DNA from: Simkania sp. | GTDB lineage: Bacteria; Chlamydiota; Chlamydiia; Chlamydiales; Rhabdochlamydiaceae | Direction: 5' to 3' | Assembly (NCBI GenBank): GCA_018333475.1 | Contig: JAGXTH010000099.1 | Coordinates: 1 to 37,251 of the forward strand | Length of the DNA: 37,251 nucleotides | In this document: piece after piece, positions 23,017-31,419 of the stretch | Numbering within the stretch: position 1 is the first letter of the stretch | Layout of the letters: every line of letters begins with the position of its first letter | Program-made: the position numbers and the translations under genes | The notes under the pieces: model-generated | The model's input: the letters and a program-made list of their open reading frames with translations, nothing else | Database searches by the model: none | What the model was told of the DNA's origin: nothing

Positions 23017-23829
23017 ATGAATAAGTTAAAACTCTGGGACAAATCCCTTTCTTGGGAGGCTGCCGACAAGGCGTGGGAAGAAACTGCCCGCTTGGCTTGT
23101 CACACTCAACCTCTTAAAACTTTACCCTCGTTGCCTAAAATGGCCGGCATCACTCCGGACACTGCACGTTTTCTCAAACTCAAAGCAGCTAGCTACCTGA
23201 TTCGATATGACAAAAATCGTGTGATCTTCCGTTATTTAATTCGGTGGCGCTACCTCACCAGACTTGCCCTTTCCTACTTCCGCCCCTCCTCGTTTCACAG
23301 GACGGGAGATTTTTTCTTCTACGGAATCAAAGATTTTGAAGAATTCGAGCACCTTTTTACTCAACCCAATCACATCATCGTCGTAGGGTTTTCTTATTGC
23401 CATAAACCTCATGAATGTCCATCAGGTCGATTTTCTACATCTTGCCAACATGACTCGTCTCACCCAGTTTGCCAACAATGTTTTATTGGAAAAATCATGC
23501 ACGCCTTGCCTGATTCTCCAAGAATCATTCCTCTTAGCATCACAACCATCCACTATATCGGCGAAGAAATGTGCAAAATCGTCAGTGCACACCCTGGAAA
23601 ACAGGTGATTTTTCTCATCACTGCCTGTGAAATGACCCTTTCCATGTTCTCCGATTTCGGCAACATGATAGGAATTCGTGGTATCGGAGTTCGTCTTGAT
23701 GGAAGGATTTGCAATACCATGCAAGCATTCCACTTATCTGAACATGGCATTAAACCAGGTCTCACTGTCGTCTTGCCTAATACACAAAAACAAATTTTAA
23801 GCTGGGTCCGCGCTCTCAGAGGAAGCTAA
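23017..23829 (+). CDS. Cysteine-rich protein of unknown function (DUF116-like pattern)
   Basis: A 270-residue protein I cannot assign firmly. The centre has a Cys cluster C128-x5-C134-x8-C143-x8-C152-x2-C155 in GFSYCHKPHECPSGRFSTSC...HPVCQQCFIGKI, followed by a Rossmann-like half (HPGKQVIFLITACEMTLSMF, GIRGIGVRLDGRICNTMQAF). This order of Cys cluster then alpha/beta segment resembles DUF116 proteins, thought to bind metal or an Fe-S cluster; I give that only as a weak match. The N-terminus is helical and basic (FRYLIRWRYLTRLALSYF). The start lies 6 bp from the divergent SNF2 start, and the TAA stop is the left target duplication of the palindromic element at 23830. Confidence 0.7.
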   Translation: MNKLKLWDKSLSWEAADKAWEETARLACHTQPLKTLPSLPKMAGITPDTARFLKLKAASYLIRYDKNRVIFRYLIRWRYLTRLALSYFRPSSFHRTGDFFFYGIKDFEEFEHLFTQPNHIIVVGFSYCHKPHECPSGRFSTSCQHDSSHPVCQQCFIGKIMHALPDSPRIIPLSITTIHYIGEEMCKIVSAHPGKQVIFLITACEMTLSMFSDFGNMIGIRGIGVRLDGRICNTMQAFHLSEHGIKPGLTVVLPNTQKQILSWVRALRGS

Positions 23830-24001
23830 GAGCCTGTTTAAAATCTAAGGGTTCGTCGATTTTTGGGATTATTTTGGCCGTTTTTTCGATTCAAATTGCT
23901 GGGGTGGTATCAACTTTCGTATACCACCCCAGCAATTTGAATCGAAAAAACGGCTCAAAAAAACCCAGAAATCGACAGAACTTTAGATTTTAAACAGGCT
24001 C
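23830..24001. repeat. Complete 172-bp palindromic element (family X) between convergent genes
   Basis: Ends GAGCCTGTTTAAAATC...GATTTTAAACAGGCTC, with TAA duplicated at 23827-23829 and 24002-24004. The centre is a near-perfect 30-bp stem (TTTTTTCGATTCAAATTGC... with its complement) around a 10-nt loop. The left TAA is the stop codon of the 23017 gene. The right 12 bp of the element encode, on the minus strand, the last three residues and stop codon of trhO. It can also act as a bidirectional transcription terminator. Confidence 0.92.
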
Positions 24002-24958
24002 TAAGTTCTTTTGTTGCAAATAGCGGTACCACCTTCCAAAAGGCTTAGGTCTTTCACTAGCTACAAAAGCTCGAACTCGCGGTGCAGTTTTACAAGTTTC
24101 ACAACAACAACCTTGCCAACTCTCCGCACAAACTGGACAGCAAAGAAACAATTCATTGCAATCCATGTTAGAACAATTGTAGTAAGCTTCTGCTTCTACC
24201 CTACAGTGATAACAAGAGCCAATCGTCGGCGCCTCTTCTTCATCGCTAATCGATACGGCCAAACGGTCATCGAAGACAAACAATTTCCCCAGCCATCCAT
24301 CACATCCTTCTTCGAGCCCATATTGAATCACACCACCGTGTAATTGATATACCTGCTCAAATCCCTCTTTTTTCAGAAGAGCGGAATACAATTCGCATCG
24401 GATCCCACCTGTGCAATACATCATGACTTTAGTCTTTTGTGGATCCCTTTCTTTTTTAAGCTCTTTGGCATATTGAGGAAACTGCCGGAAGGTCTCTAAT
24501 TTGGGCAATTCAGCACCTTCAAATCGTCCTAGCTTCCATTCATACTCGTTGCGCACATCGAGAAGGATGGTATTCTCATCACGATTTTTAAGCATTTCCT
24601 TCCAATGCATCGGAGATACATGCTCTCCACCATCTTTCGCATCTACTTCGACATCCAGAGCCACAATCTGCTGGCGTTTTTTGATCGTACAACGGGGAAA
24701 TACATGCTCAAAGTAATAATGAATTTTAAACTCCACTCCAGCAAAACGCGGGTCGCTTTTAAGCCAAGCCATGTATTCCTCTGCAGCTTCAGGACTTGCA
24801 CTCATTTGCCCATTAATCCCTTGATGTGAGATATATGTACGGGCACGAACATCCCTGGATGATAGAAATTCCTGATGGCGCGACACCTCTAGATCGGGGT
24901 CTTCAATGGCGGTGAAATAATAAAACGCAAGAACGTAAATTTTTTTTGACTCTTCCAT
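23990..24958 (-). CDS. trhO: tRNA U34 hydroxylase TrhO (rhodanese family, UPF0176) with Cys-rich tail
   Basis: A 322-residue TrhO, which in E. coli makes 5-hydroxyuridine at tRNA position 34 using oxygen. The N-terminal acylphosphatase-like domain shows RTYISHQGINGQMSAS and FKIHYYFEHVFPRCTIKKRQQIVALD; the rhodanese domain has ILLDVRNEYEWKLGRFEGA and the active Cys in MYCTGGIRCE (about 183). A C-terminal Cys-rich extension (CYHCRVEAEAYYNCSNMDCNELFLCCPVCAESWQGCCCETC) probably binds metal and is known from part of the family. I chose ATG 24958, with AGGGG ahead; the frame stays open to 25078 but those residues are not family-like. The final residues EPV and the stop come from the adjoining palindromic element. 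Confidence 0.92.
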   Translation of the reverse strand: MEESKKIYVLAFYYFTAIEDPDLEVSRHQEFLSSRDVRARTYISHQGINGQMSASPEAAEEYMAWLKSDPRFAGVEFKIHYYFEHVFPRCTIKKRQQIVALDVEVDAKDGGEHVSPMHWKEMLKNRDENTILLDVRNEYEWKLGRFEGAELPKLETFRQFPQYAKELKKERDPQKTKVMMYCTGGIRCELYSALLKKEGFEQVYQLHGGVIQYGLEEGCDGWLGKLFVFDDRLAVSISDEEEAPTIGSCYHCRVEAEAYYNCSNMDCNELFLCCPVCAESWQGCCCETCKTAPRVRAFVASERPKPFGRWYRYLQQKNLEPV

Positions 24959-25098
24959 AACAAATCCCCTTTCTAAGAGCCAAAGATGATGCGTAAACAC
25001 AATAATTCGGACAAGGAAAACTTGTCTAAAAAACCTCAGCTGTTCTACTATGTCGCTCTTTACTTGTTTAATTCTCATTGAAGAGGAGAGATCACTTC

Positions 25099-25719
25099 AT
25101 GGCTCGTTACACCGGCCCTAAAAATCGCATCGCACGTAGATTTGGCGCTAACATCTTTGGTAGGGCCCGCAATCCACTACTACATAAACCAAATCCAGCT
25201 GGTCAGCATGGCGCTAAGCGCAAGAAAAAATCCGACTTTGGCATGCAACTTGATGAACAGCAAAAACTTAAAGCTCTTTATGGCATGTTGAGCCGTAAGC
25301 AGATGGTGCGCTACTACAAGGAAGCATCTCGCGTCAAAGAAAATACTAACCATGCTTTCATCCAACAACTCGAGTGTCGCTTAGACAACATCGTTTTCCG
25401 GTTGAAGTTTGGTAGCACAATTTTTGCTGCACAACAGCTCGTTTCTCATGGACACATCCTGGTGGATGGCAAAAAAGTAGATCGTAGATCTTTTCAAGTA
25501 AAACCAGGCATGACCATTTCCGTGAAGCCCAAGTCACAAACTATGGAAGTGGTCAAACATTCTATAGAGACAGGCGCTCGTACAGTACCTGACTACCTTT
25601 CTCTTGATCCTGTAACATTTTCTGGCAAACTGATCTCTATCCCATCTCCAGATCAAATTCCTCTTGCTTTACCAGTCAATGTACCTATGATTTGCGAGTT
25701 TTTAGCTCACACGAGTTAA
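25099..25719 (+). CDS. rpsD: 30S ribosomal protein S4 (uS4)
   Basis: A 206-residue S4. The start MARYTGPKNRIARRFG is typical of chlamydial and related S4 proteins, and GAGGAGAG 8 nt upstream supports ATG 25099 over the in-frame ATG at 25078. The S4 RNA-binding domain (about 97-160) is evident: RLDNIVFRLKFGSTIFAAQQLVSHGHILVDGKKVDRRSFQVKPGMTISV. S4 binds 16S rRNA early in 30S assembly. Here it is a stand-alone gene with its own terminator rather than part of the alpha operon. Confidence 0.97.
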   Translation: MARYTGPKNRIARRFGANIFGRARNPLLHKPNPAGQHGAKRKKKSDFGMQLDEQQKLKALYGMLSRKQMVRYYKEASRVKENTNHAFIQQLECRLDNIVFRLKFGSTIFAAQQLVSHGHILVDGKKVDRRSFQVKPGMTISVKPKSQTMEVVKHSIETGARTVPDYLSLDPVTFSGKLISIPSPDQIPLALPVNVPMICEFLAHTS

Positions 25720-25753
25720 TCTTCTCAGAAAAAATTTTCTATAAAGGGGCAAG

Positions 25754-25780
25754 CTGTTTTGCAGATTGCCCCTTTTCTAT
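25754..25780 (+). terminator. Rho-independent terminator of rpsD
   Basis: AAAGGGGCAA pairs with TTGCCCCTTTT around a loop of about 12 nt and runs into TTTTCT about 25 nt after the rpsD stop. This is the clearest intrinsic terminator in the window. Confidence 0.8.
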
Positions 25781-25801
25781 ATAAAAGACCAAGACCATCT
25801 C

Positions 25802-25827
25802 AAGCCCCTCTATGTGCGTAAGGCGTG
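25802..25827. repeat. Partial copy of palindromic family B
   Basis: AAGCCCCTCTATGTGCGTAA at 25802-25821 matches the reverse complement of the left tip of the complete element at 19561-19722, with divergence only in the last bases (GGCGTG against GGTGAG). The rest of the element is absent. Confidence 0.75.
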
Positions 25828-25887
25828 TGATAAATATCTAGAAATACGCTCACCGATTTAGTAAGATCCTTCCCCCAGGAAGGAACC

Positions 25888-26736
25888 ATGAAAAAACTAC
25901 TCATTGGCGCACACACAAGCGCTGCCGGCGGAGCTCCTAATGCCCTATTCGAGGGGCAAGAGATCGGCGCTACGACAATCCAACTGTTTACAAGCAATCA
26001 GAAACAGTGGCATGGGCGAACGATTGACGCTGAGGAAATCAAAACATGGAACTCCGCACTTAAGGAAACTGGTATCAGCCACATCATGAGCCATGCTAGC
26101 TACCTGATCAACTTGGGTTCCCCTAAACACGATGTTCTTTCGAAAAGCCGACAAGCCTTCAAACATGAGCTAGAACGATGCCATCAGCTTGATTTAGCCT
26201 ACCTAAATTTTCATCCTGGTGCAGCTCTTGATTCTACTCCGGAACAATGCCTGGATGTGATCATAGAAAGTCTTCTTACATTGAAAGACCTAGCTCACAG
26301 TGGCCCAACTCGGCTCCTTTTTGAGGCTACTGCTGGGCAAGGTTCTTGCGTTGGTCACACTTTTGAGCAACTCGGTTATCTCACCAGTCAATTAAAAGGA
26401 AAACTCCCTATTGGAGTTTGCATTGATACTTGCCATATCTTTGCAGCGGGCTATGATATCCGCACTAAAGAAGCTTGGGATACCGTGCTTAAGCAGTTCG
26501 ACCATATAGTTGGACTTGAACATCTATATGCTTTACACCTCAACGACTCTGTAAAACCTCTAGGATCTCGCGTTGACCGCCATGCTCCTTTAGGACAGGG
26601 AGAGATTGGAATTGAAGCATTCAAGGTAGTGATGACCCATCCCAAGTTACGAGATCTACCTAAATATCTAGAAACCCCTGATGGCCCTGAGCTTTGGAAA
26701 AAAGAAATCGCATTACTTAGGAAGTTTGCAGCATGA
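25888..26736 (+). CDS. nfo: Deoxyribonuclease IV (endonuclease IV, AP endonuclease)
   Basis: A 282-residue Nfo of the TIM-barrel AP-endonuclease family. It cleaves 5' to abasic sites in base excision repair and uses three zinc ions. The metal-site motifs are all present: [11 protein letters not shown] near the N-terminus, NFHPGAAL (His), FEATAGQG (Glu), [13 protein letters not shown] (Asp, His), ALHLNDS (His) and [14 protein letters not shown] (Asp, His). AGGAA precedes the ATG. The 3' end overlaps asnS by 4 bp (ATGA), indicating co-translation. Confidence 0.96.
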   Translation: MKKLLIGAHTSAAGGAPNALFEGQEIGATTIQLFTSNQKQWHGRTIDAEEIKTWNSALKETGISHIMSHASYLINLGSPKHDVLSKSRQAFKHELERCHQLDLAYLNFHPGAALDSTPEQCLDVIIESLLTLKDLAHSGPTRLLFEATAGQGSCVGHTFEQLGYLTSQLKGKLPIGVCIDTCHIFAAGYDIRTKEAWDTVLKQFDHIVGLEHLYALHLNDSVKPLGSRVDRHAPLGQGEIGIEAFKVVMTHPKLRDLPKYLETPDGPELWKKEIALLRKFAA

Positions 26737-28127
26737 TGAGACAAAGAACGAAGATTCGTCAGATTCGCCAAGAAACGATTGGTCAAAATATCACCCTTTG
26801 CGGTTGGGTACGCACTGTACGTGACCAAAAAAATTTCGCCTTTATCGAGATCAATGATGGATCTACTCTTTCTGGGTTACAAGTTGTTCTCGATGAGCGT
26901 TTACCCAATTTTAGACAGCTCATCGACGCACTCACTACGGGATCTTCCTTAAGAGTTCGAGGAATATTGGTCGCAAGCCCAGGACATAAGCAACCCTGGG
27001 AGCTCAAGGGCGAGCAGGTTGAGATCTTAGGCTCTTGCCCTGCCGAAAGTTATCCCCTGCAAAAAAAACGACACTCCTTTGAATTTTTACGCACCATAGC
27101 CCATTTACGTCCTCGCACAAATACTCAAGGAGCTATTTTACGTGTGCGTAATGCTCTAGCCTTTGCTACTCATCTCTTTTTTCAGGAACGCGGTTTTCTT
27201 TACGTCCAGACACCTATTATCACAGCCTCTGACTGTGAAGGTGGAGGAGAGCAATTCTTATGCACTACGCTCAACCTCAAAAATATTCCTAAAACTACAG
27301 CTGGTGATATTGATTTCTCTCAAGATTTCTTTGGCAAACCAGCGTACCTCACCGTTTCAGGCCAACTCAACGGCGAAACTCTCGCCAGCGCTATGTCCGA
27401 TATCTATACTTTCGGCCCTACGTTCCGTGCTGAAAACTCCAACACTTCACGCCACCTAGCTGAATTTTGGATGATCGAACCGGAAATGTCCTTTGCCGAT
27501 CTCAATGATGATATGGAATGCGCAGAGAACTATCTTAAATTCGTTGTACGCTATGTCCTCGAACATTGCGCAGAAGACATGATTTTTTTCGATCAGTTTT
27601 TGGAGAAGGGATTGATTGAAAGGTTACGTCAGGTAGCAGAAACACCCTTTGCTCGACTCACTTATACGGAAGCCATTGAAATCCTAGCCAAATCGGGCAA
27701 AAGCTTTACCTTCCCTCATGCATGGGGTACTGATCTCCAATCTGAACACGAAAGATATATCGCTGAAGAGCATTGTAAAAAACCAGTGATTCTGACCAAC
27801 TATCCAGCTAAAATCAAAGCTTTTTATATGCGATCCAACGACGACGGCAAAACTGTTGCGGCAATGGATGTCCTTGTTCCTAAAATTGGGGAGGTCATCG
27901 GTGGCAGTCAACGCGAAGAACGCATCGATCTCCTCAAAGGTAAAATTGTCGATTTTGGCTTAAAACCCGAAGATTACTGGTGGTATGTCCAACTTCGCGA
28001 ATATGGTTCTGTTCCCCACGCGGGATTTGGGGCCGGCTTTGAGCGCCTTATTCAATTCACTACCGGCATGGAAAACATCCGTGATGTCATTCCATTTCCA
28101 AGATTCCCAGGAAATGCGGAGTTCTAG
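26733..28127 (+). CDS. asnS: Asparagine--tRNA ligase
   Basis: A 464-residue class IIb aminoacyl-tRNA synthetase. The N-terminal OB anticodon-binding domain (about 17-110) shows [13 protein letters not shown]-type features ([25 protein letters not shown]). The catalytic core has motif 2 [24 protein letters not shown], which is Asn-type, and motif 3 [28 protein letters not shown] proper AsnRS means Asn-tRNA need not be made only by transamidation. The start is the ATGATG at 26733/26736, overlapping the nfo stop. The gene is convergent with hemA. Confidence 0.96.
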   Translation: MMRQRTKIRQIRQETIGQNITLCGWVRTVRDQKNFAFIEINDGSTLSGLQVVLDERLPNFRQLIDALTTGSSLRVRGILVASPGHKQPWELKGEQVEILGSCPAESYPLQKKRHSFEFLRTIAHLRPRTNTQGAILRVRNALAFATHLFFQERGFLYVQTPIITASDCEGGGEQFLCTTLNLKNIPKTTAGDIDFSQDFFGKPAYLTVSGQLNGETLASAMSDIYTFGPTFRAENSNTSRHLAEFWMIEPEMSFADLNDDMECAENYLKFVVRYVLEHCAEDMIFFDQFLEKGLIERLRQVAETPFARLTYTEAIEILAKSGKSFTFPHAWGTDLQSEHERYIAEEHCKKPVILTNYPAKIKAFYMRSNDDGKTVAAMDVLVPKIGEVIGGSQREERIDLLKGKIVDFGLKPEDYWWYVQLREYGSVPHAGFGAGFERLIQFTTGMENIRDVIPFPRFPGNAEF

Positions 28128-28141
28128 TCTCTGCTGCTTTT

Positions 28142-28169
28142 AATAGAGCTCTTTTGAAAGAGCTCTATT
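28142..28169. terminator. Perfect hairpin between asnS and hemA
   Basis: AATAGAGCTCTTT-TG-AAAGAGCTCTATT, 13-bp arms with no mismatch, placed between the two convergent stop codons, so it could stop transcription from both sides; flanking T-rich tracts are short. It shares AATAGAGCTCTTT with the repeats at 6946 and 11374 and is the perfect member of that family. Confidence 0.6.
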
Positions 28170-28173
28170 CACA

Positions 28174-29181
28174 TTAAAATCCGACACAGACGGACCTTCG
28201 AGCTCTTTTTTCTTGGAATCGTTCTAAGTATTGTAGAACAGAGTTTTCTAAGGCAGCTTGGGATGCGTCTACTTGCTGTAAAAGGTGTCTTCTTCGCCCA
28301 TCGACAATCGCAGCAATCTCTTCCATATTCAACAAGTGATTCATAGGATCACGCTCAAGAGCTGGATCGATTAGTCTTGGGATGCTCAGATCAATGAGAA
28401 GGTGTCGATGAGACGACCCGTGATGATCTTGTCTAAGTAAATACCCGGATTGGTGCGTTGCACAAATCACAACATCCCATCGCCTCCAAGAGGACAAAGC
28501 TTCCCAACCCACCATGGAAATAGTCTTCGTTTCTGCTGCATCTCCTATGCCCTGCACACTCCTAGTACAAAGAGTGGTCTCCGTGCAGCCTCGGGAATGA
28601 AAAAATCTGAGGATTTTTCTGTTCATGTAAGAATTCCCAATGAATAGCACTTTTGGCGGCTGCTCAATTCCTGTTTGTATCATCAATTCAAACAAGACGG
28701 TTTCTAGACTAGGCAACCCTCGGGGCAATGGGAACGCTGATCGAATGGCTTTGCTAATTTTGAATGTTTTTTGAAAAAGAAAATGCAATGGAGCTGTGAG
28801 GACCTGAGCCTGGCATGCTGTTTTATAAGCACTACGCACTTGTTGCTGGATTTCAGTTTCAGCTAATATAGCACTATCTAAGCCCGCAGCTACTTTGGCA
28901 AGATGCAAAAAACAATCCACTCCAAAAAAAGAATAGAGTTTTTGCTCAAAAGATTCGGTCACAAATTCTCGTAATGCTGCAATAATCTGTGTTTGCATTT
29001 CAGCTAAATCTTCTGAGCTAAAGTAAATCTCCGTACGATTACAAGTAGAAAGAAGAACCGTATTTTGGACTCTTAAAGACAATGCACTAGGGCTGAAACA
29101 ATATTGACAAGCTTTGGCTAGCGCCTCGCGGATTTCAAGAGGAGCAGACTTGAAGTTGATTCCAACAACACCGATGCGCAT
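28174..29181 (-). CDS. hemA: Glutamyl-tRNA reductase
   Basis: A 335-residue HemA, catalysing NADPH-dependent reduction of Glu-tRNA to glutamate-1-semialdehyde, the first step of C5 haem synthesis. The N-terminus GVVGINFKSAPLEIREALA and catalytic STCNRTEIYFS (Cys47) are standard, and AETEIQQQVRSAYKTA matches the family's ETEI.GQVK.AY. The NADPH domain (VLFIGNSYMNRKILRFFHSRG) has a degenerate glycine-rich loop. At 335 residues it is about 80 shorter than E. coli HemA, lacking most of the C-terminal dimerisation domain, as I recall for chlamydial HemA. It is convergent with asnS and follows recX by 31 bp on the same strand. Confidence 0.92.
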   Translation of the reverse strand: MRIGVVGINFKSAPLEIREALAKACQYCFSPSALSLRVQNTVLLSTCNRTEIYFSSEDLAEMQTQIIAALREFVTESFEQKLYSFFGVDCFLHLAKVAAGLDSAILAETEIQQQVRSAYKTACQAQVLTAPLHFLFQKTFKISKAIRSAFPLPRGLPSLETVLFELMIQTGIEQPPKVLFIGNSYMNRKILRFFHSRGCTETTLCTRSVQGIGDAAETKTISMVGWEALSSWRRWDVVICATHQSGYLLRQDHHGSSHRHLLIDLSIPRLIDPALERDPMNHLLNMEEIAAIVDGRRRHLLQQVDASQAALENSVLQYLERFQEKRARRSVCVGF

Positions 29182-29212
29182 CCATAGCTCCTAGGTTCAA
29201 AGCAAAAATTTG

Positions 29213-29644
29213 TTATAGGTCAGGAGTCCTATATTTCGCAAAAACTTCCTCAATTACTCTATAATGAAAGCCTCGTCTTAAAAGACGCTGTTTCGCCTTA
29301 GGGTCATCGCATATTTTGGGGTGTTTTTGCAAATATTGCTCCAGAGCCCTTGTTTCATCCAGCTGTTCCACTACGCCCTGCACCTCTTCCTCACTCAAAA
29401 ATTGGCTAAGTTCTACGCTGATCCTCTTAGAGCCATACCCCTTACGTGCTCGAGAAAGTGATTTTTGCCGGCCACGTTCTATATCATCAAAATAGCCAGC
29501 TCTAACGCATCTTTCTATAGCATGAGCTATCGCTCCCTCAGAAAACTGCTCCGAGCAAAGCCTCTCCTCCACTTCTCGCTTGAAACGGCCCTTAACGCTG
29601 AGCAACCGCAGCGCTCTCTGATAGGCTTTATCAAAATCTTCCAT
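29213..29644 (-). CDS. recX: Regulatory protein RecX
   Basis: A 143-residue RecX, which binds in the RecA filament groove and limits its activity. The three helical repeats are visible: AYQRALRLLSVKGRFKREVEERL, then IERCVRAGYFDDIERGRQKSLSRARKGYGSKRISVELSQ, the most conserved block, and a C-terminal KAKQRLLRRGFHYRVIEEVF. Length is normal. The ATG follows an AT-rich stretch (TTATACT directly before it) without a ribosome binding site. It is divergent from the gene at 29718 and lies upstream of hemA on the same strand. recA itself is not in the window. Confidence 0.88.
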   Translation of the reverse strand: MEDFDKAYQRALRLLSVKGRFKREVEERLCSEQFSEGAIAHAIERCVRAGYFDDIERGRQKSLSRARKGYGSKRISVELSQFLSEEEVQGVVEQLDETRALEQYLQKHPKICDDPKAKQRLLRRGFHYRVIEEVFAKYRTPDL

Positions 29645-29660
29645 AGTATAATTTAATTTA

Positions 29661-29690
29661 TTGCATAATTAAGAACATTTTACTTACAAT
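29661..29690 (+). promoter_or_regulatory. Promoter of the 29718 gene
   Basis: TTGCAT (29661-29666), an 18-nt spacer and TACAAT (29685-29690) form a good sigma-70/sigma-66 promoter. Transcription would start near 29697, about 20 nt before the ATG. It sits in the 73-bp gap shared with divergent recX. Confidence 0.5.
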
Positions 29691-29717
29691 GAGGCTACGA
29701 AATCAACTATTTATTTT

Positions 29718-30017
29718 ATGGTTACGCCACCTTCATCACCTGGTAGTAGTTCGTCCGATTTTCAAATGCCTTTGAATAATATTCCTATAAATCCAGGAGA
29801 TGAAAAACTCTTAACAACACCCTTTGGCAAGATGTTTGCCAATATGCCAGGCGCAAAGAACCAGGACCAAGATACTCTAATTAGGGAAGTTAAGGCGTCT
29901 ATGAACATCTATTCCCAGAACTGCGTCCAGCAGATGCAACAGGACCAAGCTAGGGCCCAGAAAGTCGCTCAAATGATGAAACAAGTGGCTGAGGGGGGAA
30001 GTCCTGACGAGAGTTAA
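29718..30017 (+). CDS. Small conserved protein of unknown function
   Basis: A 99-residue protein with a disordered Pro/Ser/Asn-rich first third (TPPSSPGSSSSDFQ), a short motif TPFGKMFANMPGA, and a helical, Gln/Met-rich end (SQNCVQQMQQDQARAQKVAQMMKQVAEGG). No signal peptide. I do not recognise a Pfam family. It sits immediately before the RluD-type gene, the position of small CT659 in C. trachomatis as I recall it, so it is probably a conserved chlamydial protein. The Ser-rich disordered start would be compatible with secretion by type III systems, but that is speculation. No ribosome binding site is evident. Confidence 0.6.
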   Translation: MVTPPSSPGSSSSDFQMPLNNIPINPGDEKLLTTPFGKMFANMPGAKNQDQDTLIREVKASMNIYSQNCVQQMQQDQARAQKVAQMMKQVAEGGSPDES

Positions 30018-30044
30018 TCACCCTCTTTGTGGTATACTCTTTGC

Positions 30045-30977
30045 ATGCTCGAAATAGACTCTCTCCATGTCACATTAGAAGAAGCTGGGGAACGCCTTGA
30101 CAAATGGCTTAAGCAACGTTATCCACTTTATTCCAGAACATATTTTCAATATTTGATTGACGAAGGCGCTGTTCTTGTTAATGGTAGTATAGTCAAGAAA
30201 CGAACCCCTCTTTGTTCTGCAGACGAGGTAGAAGTCTGCTTTCTTGTAACACCAGAAATTACTCTCATCCAAGAACCGATCCCCCTCTCCATCCTATTCG
30301 AAGATGAACACCTGATTGTGATTAATAAACCTATCAACATGGTCGTTCATCCAGGACCTGGCCACCCCAATGGTACCCTGGTTAATGCTCTTCTCTATCA
30401 TTGCAATCTTTCTGTAGCCCCTGGAGATCTACGGCCAGGCATCGTACATCGCTTAGATAAAGACACTACAGGTGTTTTGATCGCAGCCAAACACCCTATA
30501 GCTCATCGCAAACTCGTAGAATTATTTCACAGTCGTTCGATCAAAAAAACGTACATTGCCATCTGTATTGGAAACCCGGGAAATAGAACGATTGAAGCCC
30601 CCATCGGTAGACATCCTGAAAAACGCCAAGAAATGTCGGTCAATCATGATCATGGCAAGCCAGCCATTACAATATGTACACCATTGAGTCCTTGTATTGA
30701 TGGTCTGACTCTGGTCAAACTTGAGCTCATTACAGGTAGAACTCACCAATTAAGGGTACATATGCAGCACCAAAAAACGCCCATCTTAGGCGATCCTGTA
30801 TATGGCCTACCTTCTATGAATCAAAAATGGAACGCCCATACACAACTTTTACATGCCGCCAAACTCGAATTTATCCATCCATTAAGTGGTGAGCTCCTTG
30901 TTTTAGAAGCTCCGTTACCTCCTACCATGCAAGCCTTCTGCCATCGATTCCCCACCGAAGAAACTCAAGTAGATTAA
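30045..30977 (+). CDS. rluD: RluA/RluD-family 23S rRNA pseudouridine synthase
   Basis: A 310-residue RluA-family enzyme converting uridine to pseudouridine, with an N-terminal S4 domain (about 10-75: GERLDKWLKQRYPLYSRTYFQYLIDEGAVLVNG) as in RluD and RluC. The catalytic Asp is in the HRLDKDTTG loop; the preceding NKPINMVVHPGPGHPNGTLVNALLYH and the later GRTHQLRVHMQH...ILGDPVYG are the other family motifs. I chose ATG 30045: the frame is open to 30027, but the S4 domain fits the later start, and a TATACT box lies 7 nt before it, so this could be another leaderless message. RluD is favoured over RluC by overall pattern only. Confidence 0.85.
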   Translation: MLEIDSLHVTLEEAGERLDKWLKQRYPLYSRTYFQYLIDEGAVLVNGSIVKKRTPLCSADEVEVCFLVTPEITLIQEPIPLSILFEDEHLIVINKPINMVVHPGPGHPNGTLVNALLYHCNLSVAPGDLRPGIVHRLDKDTTGVLIAAKHPIAHRKLVELFHSRSIKKTYIAICIGNPGNRTIEAPIGRHPEKRQEMSVNHDHGKPAITICTPLSPCIDGLTLVKLELITGRTHQLRVHMQHQKTPILGDPVYGLPSMNQKWNAHTQLLHAAKLEFIHPLSGELLVLEAPLPPTMQAFCHRFPTEETQVD

Positions 30978-31066
30978 TATCTTTATTTTAGTTTAGGATG
31001 TGATTTGTGCTGGGGCTAGTATGCTGAAGGCACAGTCCGCTTCATTGCAGAATAAGGACCATTCCT

Positions 31067-31309
31067 ATGAAAGAATTTGTCGAATATATCGTAAAGAATC
31101 TGGTCGACCATCCTGATAAAGTAAAAATTAACGAAATCGGCGGCACGCATACTCTCATCATCGAACTGGGTGTTGAGAAATCAGACATTGGCAAGATTAT
31201 TGGCAAAAAAGGCAAGACGATCAATGCCATTCGCACTCTTCTGATGTCGGTCGCAAGTCGCAATGGCCTCCGCGTTAATCTCGAGATCATTGAAGACGAG
31301 CAAAAATAG
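31067..31309 (+). CDS. khpA: KH-domain RNA-binding protein KhpA (YlqC)
   Basis: An 80-residue single KH-domain protein. The RNA-binding GxxG loop is GKKG in IGKIIGKKGKTINAIRTLL, preceded by HTLIIELGVEKSD. KhpA partners with KhpB/Jag as a global RNA chaperone linked to cell-division control in Gram-positive bacteria; in chlamydiae the role is less clear. AAGGA lies 9 nt upstream of the ATG. A small TACCAAA hairpin element follows the stop codon. Confidence 0.92.
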   Translation: MKEFVEYIVKNLVDHPDKVKINEIGGTHTLIIELGVEKSDIGKIIGKKGKTINAIRTLLMSVASRNGLRVNLEIIEDEQK

Positions 31310-31316
31310 ACATTTA

Positions 31317-31364
31317 TACCAAATATCAGAAATCCTTTTGAGGTGGCGTTCCTGATATTTGGTA
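31317..31364. repeat. 48-bp hairpin with family-T-like ends after khpA
   Basis: TACCAAATATCAG pairs perfectly with CTGATATTTGGTA around a 22-nt loop. It has TTA on the left (31314-31316) and TTG on the right, one base short of a TTA duplication. It may serve as the khpA transcription stop as well. Confidence 0.65.
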
Positions 31365-31419
31365 TTGAACGTTGGTTCTACAAACAGATCATCGAAACTT
31401 GTAGACCAATGATCTTCGA

